64,000 nucleotides of DNA from Microbacterium barkeri. GTDB lineage: Bacteria > Actinomycetota > Actinomycetes > Actinomycetales > Microbacteriaceae. Shown here in pieces: positions 1-9,630 of the stretch (within the stretch, counting starts at the first letter, position 1; each line of letters opens with the position of its first letter). The translations under genes and the position numbers were made by a program. The notes beneath the pieces were generated by a model. That model did not search any database and had not been told where the DNA came from. It was given only the letters and a program-made list of their open reading frames with translations. The stretch lies in assembly GCF_027921765.1 (NCBI RefSeq), contig NZ_BSEJ01000002.1, forward strand, positions 186,001-250,000, in the 5' to 3' direction.

Positions 1-18
1 TGCGCGGTCGCGAAGTGC

Positions 19-597
19 TTACTTCGACTCGGCCTCGGGAGCGTCGGCCTCCTCGGCCGCCTCCTCGTCCGATGCCTCGTTGTCGACGAGAGCCTCGCCG
101 GCGGTGTCCTCCGCGGCGACGCCGGCCTCTTCGACCTCGGCGGGCTCGGCGGCCTCGTCCTCGTTCGCGTCGGCGACGGGAGCGGCGGGCTCAGCCGGCG
201 CGGCGGGCTTCGACGTGGACTTCTTCGCCTTCGGCGTGACGGGCTCGAGGACGAGCTCGATCACGGCCATGGGAGCGTTGTCGCCCTTGCGGTTGCCGAC
301 CTTGGTGATGCGCGTGTAGCCACCCTCGCGGTCCGCGACGAGCGGAGCGATCTCGTTGAACAGGACGTGCACGACTTCCTTGTCACCGATCACCGAGAGC
401 ACGGTGCGGCGCGCGTGGAGGTCGCCGCGCTTGGCCTTGGTGATGAGGCGCTCAGCCAGGGGGCGGAGGCGCTTCGCCTTCGTCTCCGTGGTCTTGATCG
501 ACTTGTGGGTGAACAGAGCCGCTGCGAGGTTCGCGAGAAGCAGGCGCTCGTGGGCCGGGCCGCCGCCGAGGCGGGCACCCTTCGTGGGCTTGGGCAT
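19..597 (-). CDS. rplQ: 50S ribosomal protein L17
   Basis: Large-subunit protein L17, which lies near the peptide exit tunnel. The first ~120 residues carry the family signature: the [12 protein letters not shown] start, the [18 protein letters not shown] helix and the [22 protein letters not shown] end. The 192-residue product is about 70 residues longer than the usual L17. The extra part is an acidic Ala/Glu/Asp-rich, low-complexity tail, which actinobacterial L17 proteins often have. It follows rpoA by 35 nt and is the last gene of the alpha operon visible here; the stop lies 18 nt from the window edge, so any following gene (often truA) is outside. Confidence 0.97.
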   Translation of the reverse strand: MPKPTKGARLGGGPAHERLLLANLAAALFTHKSIKTTETKAKRLRPLAERLITKAKRGDLHARRTVLSVIGDKEVVHVLFNEIAPLVADREGGYTRITKVGNRKGDNAPMAVIELVLEPVTPKAKKSTSKPAAPAEPAAPVADANEDEAAEPAEVEEAGVAAEDTAGEALVDNEASDEEAAEEADAPEAESK

Positions 598-632
598 TTC
601 TTGTTACTCCAGTATCAGGACAGGAAGTCGGG

Positions 633-1622
633 TCAGAGGGACTCTTCGTCGTAGCCGCTGTAGAAGCCGGTGCCATCGAAGCCGGGCACCGAGTCCTTCA
701 GCGACAGACCGAGCGAGACGAGCTTGTCGCGCACCTCGTCGACCGACTTCTGACCGAAGTTGCGGATGTTCATGAGCTGCGTCTCCGAGAGGGCGACGAG
801 CTCGCTGACCGTGTTGATCCCCTCGCGCTTGAGGCAGTTGTACGAGCGGACCGACAGGTCGAGGTCCTCGATGGGCATCGACAGCTCGTTCGAGAGGACG
901 GTCTCGACCGGCGCGGGGCCGATCTCGATGCCCTCGGCCTCGACGTTCAGCTCGCGGGCGAGGCCGAACAGCTCGACCAGCGTGCGGCCGGCCGACGCGA
1001 CGGCGTCGCGGGGCGCGATCGACGCCTTCGTCTCGACGTCCAGGATCAGCTTGTCGAAGTCGGTGCGCTCACCGGCACGGGTGGCGTCGACGCGGTAGCT
1101 GACCTTGTAGACGGGCGAGTAGATCGAGTCGACGGGGATCTGACCCGCCTCTGCGTACTCGTTGCGGTTCTGCGTCGCCGACACGTAGCCGCGGCCGCGC
1201 TCGATCGTGAGCTCGAGCTCGAACTTGGCGTCCGAGTTGAGCGTCGCGATGACGAGCTCGGGGTTGTGGACCTCGACGCCGGCCGGAGCCGAGATGTCTG
1301 CGGCCGTGACCTCGCCGGCACCCGTCTTGCGCAGGTACGCGGTGATGGGCTCGTCGCGCTCGCTCGAGACGACCAGCTGCTTGATGTTGAGGATGATCTC
1401 GGTGACATCCTCCTTCACGCCGGGGATCGTGCTGAACTCGTGCAGCACGCCGTCGATGCGGATGCTCGTGACAGCCGCGCCGGGGATCGACGAGAGGAGG
1501 CTGCGACGGAGCGCGTTGCCGATCGTGTAGCCGAAGCCGGGCTCCAGGGGCTCGATGACGAACCGGCTGCGGAACTCGGAGATCTTCTCCTCGGTGAGGG
1601 TCGGACGCTGTGCGATGAGCAC
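633..1622 (-). CDS. rpoA: DNA-directed RNA polymerase subunit alpha
   Basis: Alpha subunit of RNA polymerase; its N-terminal domain dimerises and starts enzyme assembly and its C-terminal domain contacts UP elements and activators. At 329 residues it is of normal length. The NTD includes the [20 protein letters not shown] segment. The alpha-CTD includes [19 protein letters not shown] and the [15 protein letters not shown] helix-hairpin-helix. The start is GTG, preceded by AAAGGAACA. It is separated from rpsK by a 144-nt gap that holds a strong hairpin, so it may be expressed partly from its own promoter. Confidence 0.98.
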   Translation of the reverse strand: MLIAQRPTLTEEKISEFRSRFVIEPLEPGFGYTIGNALRRSLLSSIPGAAVTSIRIDGVLHEFSTIPGVKEDVTEIILNIKQLVVSSERDEPITAYLRKTGAGEVTAADISAPAGVEVHNPELVIATLNSDAKFELELTIERGRGYVSATQNRNEYAEAGQIPVDSIYSPVYKVSYRVDATRAGERTDFDKLILDVETKASIAPRDAVASAGRTLVELFGLARELNVEAEGIEIGPAPVETVLSNELSMPIEDLDLSVRSYNCLKREGINTVSELVALSETQLMNIRNFGQKSVDEVRDKLVSLGLSLKDSVPGFDGTGFYSGYDEESL

Positions 1623-1727
1623 TATGTGTTCCTTTCGATCAAGTGCCCGCTATATGACACTTGCGATGATGAGAGGTCTTGAGTTGTACTCGGGACCCAG
1701 CTCGCGCCGGGCGTTGAACGGCGAATG

Positions 1728-1757
1728 CGCCGGGGTGCTCGAACGAGCACCCCGGCG
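1728..1757 (-). terminator. Perfect 13-bp hairpin between rpsK and rpoA
   Basis: A 13-bp perfect stem (CGCCGGGGTGCTC with its complement) closes a 4-nt loop about 10 nt downstream of the rpsK stop. No clear U-tract follows on the minus strand, so attenuation or RNA processing is as likely as full termination. It explains the unusually long rpsK-rpoA gap. Confidence 0.6.
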
Positions 1758-1766
1758 AAGACGTTC

Positions 1767-2165
1767 TCAGACGCGGCGACGCTTCGGCGGACGGCAGCCG
1801 TTGTGAGCCTGCGGCGTCACGTCCTGGATCGAGCCGACCTCGAGGCCGGCGGCCTGGAGCGAGCGGATCGCGGTCTCGCGGCCCGAGCCCGGACCCTTCA
1901 CGAACACGTCGACCTTCTTGACGCCGTGCTCCTGCGCCTGACGCGCAGCCGACTCGGCGGCGAGGCCGGCGGCGAACGGCGTCGACTTGCGCGAGCCCTT
2001 GAAGCCCACGCCACCCGACGAGGCCCAGCTGATCACGGCGCCGGACGGGTCGGTGATCGAGACGATCGTGTTGTTGAACGTCGACTTGATGTGGGCCTGG
2101 CCCAGCGCGATGTTCTTCTTCTCCTTGCGGCGCGGCTTGCGCGCGGCAGTCTTCGGTGCAGCCAT
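1767..2165 (-). CDS. rpsK: 30S ribosomal protein S11
   Basis: Small-subunit platform protein S11, near the 3' end of 16S rRNA. The 132-residue product has the typical basic N-terminus, then [20 protein letters not shown], the [20 protein letters not shown] core, and the C-terminal [15 protein letters not shown]. Length is normal. It sits 28 nt after rpsM in the alpha operon, with a hairpin just downstream. Confidence 0.98.
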   Translation of the reverse strand: MAAPKTAARKPRRKEKKNIALGQAHIKSTFNNTIVSITDPSGAVISWASSGGVGFKGSRKSTPFAAGLAAESAARQAQEHGVKKVDVFVKGPGSGRETAIRSLQAAGLEVGSIQDVTPQAHNGCRPPKRRRV

Positions 2166-2193
2166 GGTTTTCTCCTAAACCTATCCGCGCGCC

Positions 2194-2568
2194 TTAGCGG
2201 GCCTTCTTCTTACCGGCGACGGTGCGCTTGGGACCCTTGCGCGTACGCGCGTTGGTCTTCGTGCGCTGACCGCGGACCGGGAGACCACGACGGTGGCGGA
2301 GACCCTCGTAGGAGCCGATCTCGACCTTGCGGCGGATGTCGGCGGCGACCTCGCGGCGGAGGTCACCCTCAACCTTGTAGTTGCCCTCGATGTAGTCGCG
2401 CAGCGCGACGAGCTGGTCGTCGGAGAGGTCCTTCACGCGGATGTCGGGGCTGACACCGGTGGCGGCGAGGATCTCGTTCGAGCGGGTACGGCCAACGCCG
2501 TAGATGTACGTGAGTGCGATCACCACGCGCTTGTCGCGCGGGATGTCGACGCCGGCAAGACGTGCCAT
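2194..2568 (-). CDS. rpsM: 30S ribosomal protein S13
   Basis: Head protein S13, which forms intersubunit bridges and contacts the P-site tRNA. The 124-residue product starts [19 protein letters not shown] and has the helix-two-turn-helix [14 protein letters not shown]. The [20 protein letters not shown] segment and the lysine-rich tail are also present. It follows rpmJ after a 168-nt gap in which no further gene is apparent. Confidence 0.98.
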   Translation of the reverse strand: MARLAGVDIPRDKRVVIALTYIYGVGRTRSNEILAATGVSPDIRVKDLSDDQLVALRDYIEGNYKVEGDLRREVAADIRRKVEIGSYEGLRHRRGLPVRGQRTKTNARTRKGPKRTVAGKKKAR

Positions 2569-2736
2569 GCGGTTCTCCTGATGATTGTGGAGGTGTGGAG
2601 CAGGATCGGTGCCCGGGCCTCCGCCCCGAGGTGTCCCCCGCCGAGCGGGTTCTGATCCTGCCTGAATTCAGTTGTGGGTCTCTGCGACTGATCCGTCACG
2701 ACTCAACGCTCCTTCGTCGCATTGAGCCGCGCCGCA

Positions 2737-2853
2737 TCAGCCCTGGCGCTGCTTGTGGCGCGGGTTGCTCTTGCAGATGACCATGACGCGGCCGTGACGG
2801 CGGATCACCTTGCAGTGGTCGCAGATCGGCTTGACGCTGGGGTTGACCTTCAT
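2737..2853 (-). CDS. rpmJ: 50S ribosomal protein L36
   Basis: A 38-residue zinc-ribbon protein of the large subunit, read directly from the sequence. It starts [20 protein letters not shown] and ends [12 protein letters not shown]. It keeps the zinc ligands: CDHC (C11, C14), the later Cys of VICKSN (C27) and the His of NPRH. Order infA-rpmJ-rpsM is the usual alpha-operon arrangement. It lies 73 nt downstream of infA. Confidence 0.96.
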   Translation of the reverse strand: MKVNPSVKPICDHCKVIRRHGRVMVICKSNPRHKQRQG

Positions 2854-2926
2854 GATGCTTCCTGTTCGCTGTCTTCGTACCGGCGTCGTCGCGCGCGACG
2901 GCCGCCGGTCGTTACTTCTCGACCGG

Positions 2927-3154
2927 TCAGCGGTAGCGGTAGACGATGCGGCCGCGCGTCAGGTCGTAGGGGCTCAGCTCCACGACCACACGGTCTTCGG
3001 GGATGATGCGGATGTAGTTCTGCCGCATCTTCCCGGAGATCGTTGCGAGCACCTTGTGCCCAGCGGGCTTGTCGAGCTCGACACGGAACATCGCGTTCGG
3101 CAGCGCCTCGACGATGGTCCCCTCGGACTCGATGACTCCGTCTTTCTTCGCCAT
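2927..3154 (-). CDS. infA: Translation initiation factor IF-1
   Basis: IF-1 binds the 30S A site during initiation. The product is a single OB fold of 75 residues, starting [18 protein letters not shown] and ending [16 protein letters not shown] chose the ATG at 3154 because it matches the universal MAKK start; an upstream GTG in frame would add 25 residues with no family support. It has two extra residues (KPA for the usual N) in the [16 protein letters not shown] loop. It is the first gene of the alpha operon and has its own promoter candidate about 107 nt upstream. Confidence 0.97.
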   Translation of the reverse strand: MAKKDGVIESEGTIVEALPNAMFRVELDKPAGHKVLATISGKMRQNYIRIIPEDRVVVELSPYDLTRGRIVYRYR

Positions 3155-3260
3155 ATCCTCGCTCGCGTAGCTGCAGACCGGTCGGTCTGCGGTGGTTGGA
3201 TGGTGATGCCGGGTTCGTCGAGACGACACGCCGAGATGAGGCGCAAGGCACCAAAGATCT

Positions 3261-3289
3261 ATGTTAGGTCACGTCGGGCGTGTCGGCAA
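3261..3289 (-). promoter_or_regulatory. Candidate sigma70-type promoter for infA-rpmJ-rpsM-rpsK
   Basis: On the minus strand TTGCCG (3289-3284) and TAACAT (3266-3261) are separated by exactly 17 nt, about 107 nt upstream of the infA start. It lies in the gap after the DsbA-like gene. This is a motif match only. Confidence 0.5.
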
Positions 3290-3318
3290 CTCGGCGTGTC
3301 GCGCCCTGCGCACCCCTG

Positions 3319-4011
3319 CTACTTCGTGAGGAGCGGCTCGAGGTCGGTCTCGGGGCCCTGGAGCGTGAGCGAGACGACCTCGCCGTTGACGACGATCGTC
3401 GGCGTCGAGATGCCGGTGGCGCCCTCCGCGAGCGGCGTCTCAGGCGTGCGCTCGGCGACATAGTCGGCGTACTCCTCGCCCTGGATGCACGACGCGGCGT
3501 CGCCCGCGCCGACCTGCGACGCGTACTCGACGAGCTGGTCGTTCGTGAGGCCCTCGGTCGACTCCGCCGGCTGCTTCTCGAAGAGGCGGTCGACGTAGGC
3601 GTAGAACGCGTCGGGGTTCGTCTCGGCGACGCAGTACGCGGCGCTCGCGGCGCGCGTGGAGTACTTCGTGCCCATCGACGCGTTGTCGAGGATCGAGATG
3701 GGGTGGATGACGAGCGTGACGTCGCCCGACTTCACCTTCTCGCTCACGTAGTCGCTGTAGCCCGCCCAGTAGTCCCCGCAGAAGGGGCACATGAAGTCGA
3801 CGTACTCCTCGATGACGTTCGGCCCGTCGCCGAGGCTCACTCCCCCGGTCTCCTCGTTGACGACGCCCGCGGCGGGCGCCTCGGCGGGAGCGGTCGCGGC
3901 GTTGTTCATCGTCACGACGAGCGCGCCGACGCCGACGACGGCGACCACGACGACCAGCGAGATGATGATCGCGAACCAGTTCGTCTTCTTGCCAGGGGCT
4001 GCCATCATCAC
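3319..4011 (-). CDS. Membrane-anchored DsbA-family thiol oxidoreductase
   Basis: The product (230 residues from a GTG, or 229 or 228 from the two following ATGs) has a short basic N-terminus, one transmembrane helix at about residues 12-34 and an extracytoplasmic thioredoxin-like domain. The active-site motif is CPFC (C75-C78) in EEYVDFMCPFCGDYW, typical of the Thioredoxin_4/DsbA group, with two further cysteines (AYC, ASC) that may form a structural disulfide. A cis-Pro is plausible in GISTPTIVVNG. Such proteins catalyse or proof-read disulfides in secreted proteins. It lies 20 nt after map, so it probably belongs to the secY-adk-map transcript, a sensible place for a factor acting on exported proteins. 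Confidence 0.88.
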   Translation of the reverse strand: MMMAAPGKKTNWFAIIISLVVVVAVVGVGALVVTMNNAATAPAEAPAAGVVNEETGGVSLGDGPNVIEEYVDFMCPFCGDYWAGYSDYVSEKVKSGDVTLVIHPISILDNASMGTKYSTRAASAAYCVAETNPDAFYAYVDRLFEKQPAESTEGLTNDQLVEYASQVGAGDAASCIQGEEYADYVAERTPETPLAEGATGISTPTIVVNGEVVSLTLQGPETDLEPLLTK

Positions 4012-4031
4012 GTCAGTTCTTCTCCGGGGTG

Positions 4032-4877
4032 TCAGGCGATGGGGTGAGGGGTCACGCCGAACGCGGCGAGAGCAGCGGCTCCGCCGTCGGGCGCTGTGAG
4101 GACCCAGATGCCGTCATCATGCACGGCGACGCTGTGCTCCCAGTGGGAGCCGTCGCTGCCGTCGACGGTCGACACGGTCCAGTCGTCGTCCTCGACGAAG
4201 ACCTCCTCCGATCCGGAGGTCATCATCGGCTCGATGCACACGGTGAGCCCGGGGCGTACATCCGCGCCGCGGTCGCTCGTGCGGTAGTTGAAGATCGAGG
4301 GCGCCTCGTGCATCTTGCGGCCGATGCCGTGGCCGACGTAGTCGCGCAGGATGCCGGCGGGCTGCCCCGTCCACGAGAGCGGGTTCGCCTCGATGTGGTC
4401 CTGGATGGCTGCGCCCACCTCGCCGAGGTGCGCCGCGGAGGCGAGGGCGGCGATCCCCGCCCACATCGAGCCCTCGGTCACGCGAGAGAGCTCCTCGCGG
4501 CGCGCGACGACATCCGCATCTCCCCCGGGCACGACGATCGTGATGGCGGAGTCGCCGTTCCATCCGTCCTTCGTCTCGGCGCCGCTGTCGATCGACACGA
4601 TGTCGCCGGGCTCGAGCACGCGCTCACCCGGGATCCCGTGGACGACCTGCTCGTTGACCGAGATGCACGTCGTGTGGCGGTACCCGCGGACGAGCTGGAA
4701 GTTCGAGCGCGCACCGCGCTCGACGATGACGCGGTGGGCGGCGGCGTCGAGCTCGGCGGTCGTGATGCCCGGGCGGATGATCCGGCGCACCTCCTCGAGG
4801 GAGGCGGCCGTGATCAGTCCGGGCTCGATCATCGCCCGCAGCTGCGCGGCGTTCTTGTAGGGCGAGCGGCGGAACAC
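4032..4877 (-). CDS. map: Type I methionine aminopeptidase
   Basis: This enzyme removes the initiator Met from nascent proteins. The 281-residue M24-family protein has all five metal ligands: D97 (SIDSG), D109 (NGDSA), H183 (VGHGIG), E216 (CIEPM) and E247 (WEHSV). The His of VVHGIPG (H80) fits the substrate-binding His. The N-terminus is short, without the zinc-finger or PxxP linker extension some actinobacterial paralogues have. It follows adk after 4 nt, inside the secY-adk-map operon. Confidence 0.97.
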   Translation of the reverse strand: MFRRSPYKNAAQLRAMIEPGLITAASLEEVRRIIRPGITTAELDAAAHRVIVERGARSNFQLVRGYRHTTCISVNEQVVHGIPGERVLEPGDIVSIDSGAETKDGWNGDSAITIVVPGGDADVVARREELSRVTEGSMWAGIAALASAAHLGEVGAAIQDHIEANPLSWTGQPAGILRDYVGHGIGRKMHEAPSIFNYRTSDRGADVRPGLTVCIEPMMTSGSEEVFVEDDDWTVSTVDGSDGSHWEHSVAVHDDGIWVLTAPDGGAAALAAFGVTPHPIA

Positions 4878-4881
4878 GCGC

Positions 4882-5475
4882 TCAGGCAGCCACGCGCACG
4901 AGGCCGCGGGCCTCGAGGGCGGCGAAGATGCGCGCCGTGATCTCGTCGAGCGTGCCGACGCCGTCGATGCGGTCGACGATGCCGCGCTCGGCGTACACGT
5001 CGACGATGGGCGCGGTCTCCGACTCGTAGATGTCGAGGCGCTTCGCGATCGCCTCCTCCGTGTCGTCGCTGCGGCCCTGCTCCTCGGCGCGCTTCGCGAT
5101 GCGCGCGATGGACTCGTCGCGCGGGACGTCGAGGAGGATCACGGCGTCGAGGTTCTCGCCGCGCTCCGCGAGGAACGCGTCGAGGTGGCCGACCTGCGTC
5201 GTGTTGCGCGGGTAGCCGTCGAGCAGGAAGCCGCCCTGGGCGTCGTCCTGCGAGAGGCGGTCGCGCACGATCTCGCTCGTGACCTCGTCGGGCACGAGGT
5301 CGCCGGCGTCGGTGATCGCCTTCACCTTGAGGCCGAGCTCGGTGCCCTGCTTGATGTTGGCGCGGAAGATGTCGCCGGTCGACACCACGGGGATGCCGAA
5401 CGCCTCGGCGACGAGCACGCCCTGCGTGCCCTTGCCGGAGCCCTGGGGGCCGACGATGAGGAGACGGGCTGTCAT
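4882..5475 (-). CDS. adk: Adenylate kinase
   Basis: Catalyses ATP + AMP to 2 ADP. The 197-residue protein starts MTARLLIVGPQGSGKGTQG, with the P-loop GPQGSGKGT at residues 9-17. The AMP-binding region has VSTGDIFRAN and the conserved LDGYPRN at 85-91. The LID is short and has no zinc-binding cysteines. The ATG overlaps the secY stop by the ATGA arrangement, implying translational coupling. The open frame upstream is only the secY shadow. Confidence 0.97.
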   Translation of the reverse strand: MTARLLIVGPQGSGKGTQGVLVAEAFGIPVVSTGDIFRANIKQGTELGLKVKAITDAGDLVPDEVTSEIVRDRLSQDDAQGGFLLDGYPRNTTQVGHLDAFLAERGENLDAVILLDVPRDESIARIAKRAEEQGRSDDTEEAIAKRLDIYESETAPIVDVYAERGIVDRIDGVGTLDEITARIFAALEARGLVRVAA

Positions 5476-6797
5476 CGGAGGAGTCCTTCGTAGTGGCGCT
5501 GCTGGAGCTGCGCGTCGATCTGCTTCACGGTCTCGAGTCCCACGCCGACGATGATGAGGATCGACGCGCCCCCGAACGGGAAGTTCTGGTTGGCGCCGAC
5601 CGTCGCGAGGGCGATGAGCGGGATGAGAGCGATGAGGCCGAGGTACAGCGAGCCCGGGAGCGTGATGCGCGTGAGCACGTAGTCGAGGTACTCGGCGGTG
5701 GGGCGGCCGGCCCGGATCCCGGGGATGAAGCCGCCGTACTTCTTCATGTTGTCGGCGACCTCGACGGGGTTGAACGTGATCGCGACGTAGAAGTAGGTGA
5801 ACCCGATGATGAGCAGGAAGTACACCAGCATGTACAGCGGGTGGTCGCCTGTCGTCAGGTAGCTGTTGATCCACGTGACCCAGCCGGGCAGGTTGCCCTC
5901 GGCGTCGGGCGTGGAGTTGAACTGCGCGACGAGCGACGGGATGTACAGCAGCGACGAGGCGAAGATGACCGGCACGACGCCCGCCATGTTGACCTTGATC
6001 GGGATGTACGTGTTCGTGCCGCCGTACGTGCGGCGTCCGACCATCCGCTTCGCGTACTGCACCGGGATGCGCCGCTGCGACTGCTCGACGAACACCACGG
6101 CCGCGACGACGACGATGCCGACCGCGAGCACGAGGAGGAAGATCTCGAAGCCGTTCGCCTGCCAGATGGCCCACATCGCGGCCGGGAAGGTCGCGGCGAT
6201 CGACGTGAAGATGAGCAGCGACATGCCGTTGCCCACGCCGCGCTCGGTGACGAGCTCGGCGAACCACATGATGAGGCCGGTGCCGGCGGTCATCGTGATG
6301 ATGACGAGCAGCTGCGCCCACCAGGCGTCGTTGGTCAGCACGTTCTCGCACTCGGGGACGCCGGTGACCCCGAACAGCTGGCCGCTGCGCGCGACGGTGA
6401 TGAGCGTGGTCGACTGCAGGAGCGCGAGCGCGATCGTCAGGTAGCGCGTGTACTGCGTGAGCTTGGCCTGGCCCGCCTGGCCCTCCTTGTAGAGGGTCTC
6501 GAAGTGCGGGATGACCACGCGCAGCAGCTGCGTGATGATCGTCGCGGTGATGTAGGGCATGACGCCCAGCGCGAAGATCGACAGCTGCAGGAGCGCGCCA
6601 CCGGAGAAGAGGTTGACGAGGGAGAGCAGGCCCTGCGTGCCCGACGTCTGATCGATGCAGCTCTGCACGTTCGGGAAGTTGACGAACGGTGCGGGGATGT
6701 GCGCGCCGAAGCGGTACACGGCGATGATCCCGAGCGTGAAGCCGATCTTCCGCCGCAGATCGGGCGTGCGGATGATCCGCGCGATAGCGCTGAACAA
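5472..6797 (-). CDS. secY: Protein translocase subunit SecY
   Basis: Channel-forming subunit of the Sec translocon. The 441-residue protein has about ten hydrophobic segments. The start of the family is clear in FSAIARIIRTPDLRRKIGFT, and the C-terminal cytoplasmic helix ends QIDAQLQQRHYEGLLR. I chose the TTG at 6797: it gives the normal SecY N-terminus and has GGAGG 7 nt upstream, while the longer frame adds 17 unrelated residues. It is the first gene after the rplO terminator, so it likely has its own promoter. It overlaps adk by 4 nt. Confidence 0.96.
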   Translation of the reverse strand: MFSAIARIIRTPDLRRKIGFTLGIIAVYRFGAHIPAPFVNFPNVQSCIDQTSGTQGLLSLVNLFSGGALLQLSIFALGVMPYITATIITQLLRVVIPHFETLYKEGQAGQAKLTQYTRYLTIALALLQSTTLITVARSGQLFGVTGVPECENVLTNDAWWAQLLVIITMTAGTGLIMWFAELVTERGVGNGMSLLIFTSIAATFPAAMWAIWQANGFEIFLLVLAVGIVVVAAVVFVEQSQRRIPVQYAKRMVGRRTYGGTNTYIPIKVNMAGVVPVIFASSLLYIPSLVAQFNSTPDAEGNLPGWVTWINSYLTTGDHPLYMLVYFLLIIGFTYFYVAITFNPVEVADNMKKYGGFIPGIRAGRPTAEYLDYVLTRITLPGSLYLGLIALIPLIALATVGANQNFPFGGASILIIVGVGLETVKQIDAQLQQRHYEGLLR

Positions 6798-6866
6798 GGA
6801 AGAGCCTCCCAGTGGAATGGAGTGGTGGGCCGCGAAGAGAAGGCGCACCGATGTCCAGAGTAACGG

Positions 6867-6898
6867 AAAGGGCCGGAGGCTCTCGCCTCCGGCCCTTT
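6867..6898 (-). terminator. Strong intrinsic terminator after rplO
   Basis: A perfect 14-bp stem (AAAGGGCCGGAGGC with its complement) closes a 4-nt loop between the rplO stop and the secY start. On the minus strand the stem ends in TTT. It separates the S10-spc transcript from secY-adk-map. Confidence 0.85.
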
Positions 6899-6907
6899 CG
6901 CGGGGTG

Positions 6908-7369
6908 TTACTTGATGCTGCCGCCGGCGGCGACGATCTTCTGCTCAGCCGAGCCGGAGACCTTGTCCACCGACACGTTGAGCGCGACCGAGATGTCGCC
7001 GTTGCCCAGGAGCTTGACCTTCTCGTTCTTGCGAACGGCGCCCTTGGCGACGAGGTCGGCGACGGTCACGTCGCCACCCTGGGGGTAGAGCTCCGCGAGC
7101 TTGTCCAGGTTCACGACCTGGTACTCGACGCGGAACGGGTTCTTGAAGCCGCGGAGCTTCGGGGTGCGCATGTGCAGCGGCATCTGCCCACCCTCGAAGC
7201 CGACGCGCACGGTGTTGCGGGCCTTCGTGCCCTTGGTGCCACGACCGGCCGTCTTGCCCTTCGAGCCCTCACCACGGCCCTTGCGGGTCTTCGCGGTGTT
7301 GGCACCCGGGACGGGACGGAGGTGGTGGGCCTTCAGCACGCCGGGGCGCTGCTCGTTGGTCTCAGCCAT
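6908..7369 (-). CDS. rplO: 50S ribosomal protein L15
   Basis: L15 is a late assembly protein of the large subunit. The 153-residue product has the basic glycine-rich N-terminal extension [20 protein letters not shown], the [20 protein letters not shown] segment and the C-terminal alpha/beta domain. It overlaps the rpmD stop by 1 nt (TGATG). It is the last gene before the strong terminator. Confidence 0.97.
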   Translation of the reverse strand: MAETNEQRPGVLKAHHLRPVPGANTAKTRKGRGEGSKGKTAGRGTKGTKARNTVRVGFEGGQMPLHMRTPKLRGFKNPFRVEYQVVNLDKLAELYPQGGDVTVADLVAKGAVRKNEKVKLLGNGDISVALNVSVDKVSGSAEQKIVAAGGSIK

Positions 7370-7554
7370 CAGTCGATCTCCTCAACGTTCACGAGGTGAG
7401 CGACGGTGCGGACGTAGCCGCGCGTCTGAGCGTCGTCGGGACGGACGACCGAGTCGCCGATCCGCTTGAGGCCGAGGCTGCGCAGCGTGTCGCGCTGGTT
7501 CTGCTTCTCGCTCACCTTGGACTTGATCTGGGTCACCTTGAGACGCGCAGCCAT
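7369..7554 (-). CDS. rpmD: 50S ribosomal protein L30
   Basis: A 61-residue L30 protein: it starts [20 protein letters not shown] and continues with [18 protein letters not shown] start at the ATG at 7554, which overlaps the rpsE stop by 1 nt; the longer upstream frame is a shadow of rpsE. The C-terminus [14 protein letters not shown] is typical. Confidence 0.95.
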   Translation of the reverse strand: MAARLKVTQIKSKVSEKQNQRDTLRSLGLKRIGDSVVRPDDAQTRGYVRTVAHLVNVEEID

Positions 7555-8234
7555 CACGCACCTGCCTTTGCGGTAGCGGCGGCCTCGGCCTCCGCGCGCA
7601 CGAGACGAGCCGGAGCCACCTGGTCGAAGTCGAGACCGCGACGCGCGGCGACCGCACGGGGCTCCTCGAGCTGCTTCAGCGCCTCGACGGTCGCGTGCAC
7701 GATGTTGATCGTGTTCGACGAGCCGAGCGACTTCGAGAGCACGTCGTGGATGCCCGCGCACTCGAGGACGGCGCGGACGGGGCCGCCCGCGATGACACCG
7801 GTACCGGCAGCGGCCGGACGGAGGAGGACGACACCGGCGGCCGCCTCACCCTGCACGGGGTGCGGGATGGTGCTGCCGACGCGGGGAACGCGGAAGAAGT
7901 TGCGCTTCGCGTCCTCGACGCCCTTCGAGATGGCCAGGGGCACCTCGCGGGCCTTGCCGTAGCCGACGCCGACCACACCGCTGCCGTCGCCGACGACGAC
8001 GAGCGCGGTGAAGCTGAAGCGACGACCGCCCTTGACGACCTTCGACACGCGGTTGATCGTGACGACGCGCTCGAGGAACTGGCTGTCGTTGCCGCGGCTG
8101 TTGCGGTCACGGCTGTTGCCGCGCTGCTCGCGACCGCCGCGGCGAGGCTCGCGCTCGCGGCGCTCCTCGGTCTGCTCGGGCGCTGCCTGAGCAGCGGCTT
8201 CGGTGGTCACTTCGGTCTCCTTGTTCTCACTCAC
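7554..8234 (-). CDS. rpsE: 30S ribosomal protein S5
   Basis: S5 takes part in decoding fidelity and mRNA entry. The 226-residue product is longer than the usual ~165 because of a ~50-residue Glu/Arg-rich N-terminal extension ([18 protein letters not shown]), common in actinobacteria. The core begins [19 protein letters not shown] and includes the [21 protein letters not shown]-binding loop. The GTG start overlaps the rplR stop by 4 nt. Confidence 0.97.
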   Translation of the reverse strand: MSENKETEVTTEAAAQAAPEQTEERREREPRRGGREQRGNSRDRNSRGNDSQFLERVVTINRVSKVVKGGRRFSFTALVVVGDGSGVVGVGYGKAREVPLAISKGVEDAKRNFFRVPRVGSTIPHPVQGEAAAGVVLLRPAAAGTGVIAGGPVRAVLECAGIHDVLSKSLGSSNTINIVHATVEALKQLEEPRAVAARRGLDFDQVAPARLVRAEAEAAATAKAGA

Positions 8235-8590
8235 AGGTTCAGGCCTCCCTCACGGGCGCCATCCGCGATCGCGGCGACACGACCGGCGTAGCGGTTGCCT
8301 CCACGGTCGAACACGACGTCGTTGATGCCGGCGGCCTTCGCGCGCTCGGCGACGAGCTCGCCGACCTTGCGGGCCTTGGCGGTCTTGTCACCCTCGAACG
8401 AACGGAGGTCGGTCTCGAGCGTCGACGCGCTGAAGAGCGTGATGCCCTTGCTGTCGTCGACGAGCTGCACGAACACGTGGCGCGCAGAGCGGTTGACGAC
8501 GAGACGGGGGCGCGCCTCGGTGCCCACGACCTTCTTGCGAAGGCGAGTGTGGCGACGCGAGCGCGCGACGGACTTCGACTTCACAGCCAT
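8231..8590 (-). CDS. rplR: 50S ribosomal protein L18
   Basis: L18 binds 5S rRNA with L5. The 119-residue protein has the basic N-terminus with [20 protein letters not shown], the [17 protein letters not shown] strand region and the C-terminal [20 protein letters not shown]. It follows rplF after 2 nt and overlaps rpsE by 4 nt. Confidence 0.97.
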   Translation of the reverse strand: MAVKSKSVARSRRHTRLRKKVVGTEARPRLVVNRSARHVFVQLVDDSKGITLFSASTLETDLRSFEGDKTAKARKVGELVAERAKAAGINDVVFDRGGNRYAGRVAAIADGAREGGLNL

Positions 8591-8592
8591 GA

Positions 8593-9129
8593 TTACTTAC
8601 CAGCCTTTCCGGCCTTGCGACGCACGACCTCGCCGGCGTAGCGCACACCCTTGCCCTTGTACGGCTCGGGCTTGCGGATCTTGCGGATGTTGGCAGCCAC
8701 CTCGCCGACGGCCTGCTTGTCGATGCCGCTGACGGTGAGCTTGTTGTTGCCCTCGACCGTGAACGTGATGCCGGCCGGCGGCTCGACGACGACCGGGTGC
8801 GAGAAGCCGAGAGCGAACTCGACGGACGAGCCCTTCTGGGCGACGCGGTAACCCGTGCCGACGACCTCGAGGCCCTTGGTGTAGCCCTGGGTCACGCCGA
8901 TGATGTTGTTGGAGATGAGGGTGCGGGTGAGGCCGTGCAGGGCACGCGACTCACGCTCGTCGTCGGGGCGGGTGACGAGAACCTGGTTCTCCTCGACCTT
9001 GACCTCGATGGGCTTCGCGACCTCGAGGGCGAGCTCGCCCTTGGGGCCCTTGACCGCAACCTGCGACCCGTCGACCGTCACGGTGACGCCGGCGGGGATG
9101 TCGATGGGAAGACGTCCGATACGCGACAT
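8593..9129 (-). CDS. rplF: 50S ribosomal protein L6
   Basis: L6 lies near the GTPase-associated centre. The 178-residue product starts [20 protein letters not shown] and contains two duplicated domains. The second ends with the signature [13 protein letters not shown]. The ATG at 9129 matches the family start; a longer open frame upstream is an rpsH shadow. Confidence 0.97.
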   Translation of the reverse strand: MSRIGRLPIDIPAGVTVTVDGSQVAVKGPKGELALEVAKPIEVKVEENQVLVTRPDDERESRALHGLTRTLISNNIIGVTQGYTKGLEVVGTGYRVAQKGSSVEFALGFSHPVVVEPPAGITFTVEGNNKLTVSGIDKQAVGEVAANIRKIRKPEPYKGKGVRYAGEVVRRKAGKAGK

Positions 9130-9136
9130 GGTTCGA

Positions 9137-9535
9137 TCACCACACGTAGGCGAGAACTTCTCCGCCCACGCCCTTCTGCTCGGCCTGGCGGTCGGTGAGG
9201 AGACCGCTGGAGGTGGACAGGATGGCGACGCCGAGTCCGCCGAGCACGCGCGGGAGCTCGGTCGACTTCGCGTACACGCGGAGACCGGGCTTCGAGACGC
9301 GCTTGATGCCCGCAATGGAGCGCTCGCGGTTCGGGCCGTACTTGAGGGTCAGCGTGAGGGTCTTGCCGACGCGCGCGTCGGTCTCCTCCCACGCCGAGAT
9401 GTAGCCCTCCTGCTTGAGGATGTCGGCGATGTGCGTCTTCAGCTTGCTCGACGGCAGCGACACGGAGTCGTGGTGCGCCGAGTTCGCGTTGCGCAGACGG
9501 GTCAGCATGTCTGCGACCGGGTCTGTCATTGTCAT
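9137..9535 (-). CDS. rpsH: 30S ribosomal protein S8
   Basis: S8 nucleates the 16S central domain and in many bacteria represses the spc operon. The 132-residue protein starts [20 protein letters not shown] and ends in the family motif [16 protein letters not shown], with [12 protein letters not shown] before it. An AAAGGA site precedes the ATG. A 150-nt gap with a perfect hairpin separates it from rplE, where rpsN/rpsZ (S14) lies in many bacteria. Confidence 0.97.
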   Translation of the reverse strand: MTMTDPVADMLTRLRNANSAHHDSVSLPSSKLKTHIADILKQEGYISAWEETDARVGKTLTLTLKYGPNRERSIAGIKRVSKPGLRVYAKSTELPRVLGGLGVAILSTSSGLLTDRQAEQKGVGGEVLAYVW

Positions 9536-9630
9536 ATGACGATTCCTTTGTTCATGAGGTTTCGGCTGCCGTTACACGACAGACGACCTTCGATGACCTG
9601 CGATGCTCGATTGTGTGCCTTCACACGAGA

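Noticed and set aside
5493..6863. A 456-codon plus-strand frame opposite secY.
   Set aside because: Charged, repetitive antisense translation of a membrane protein gene; secY itself is certain.
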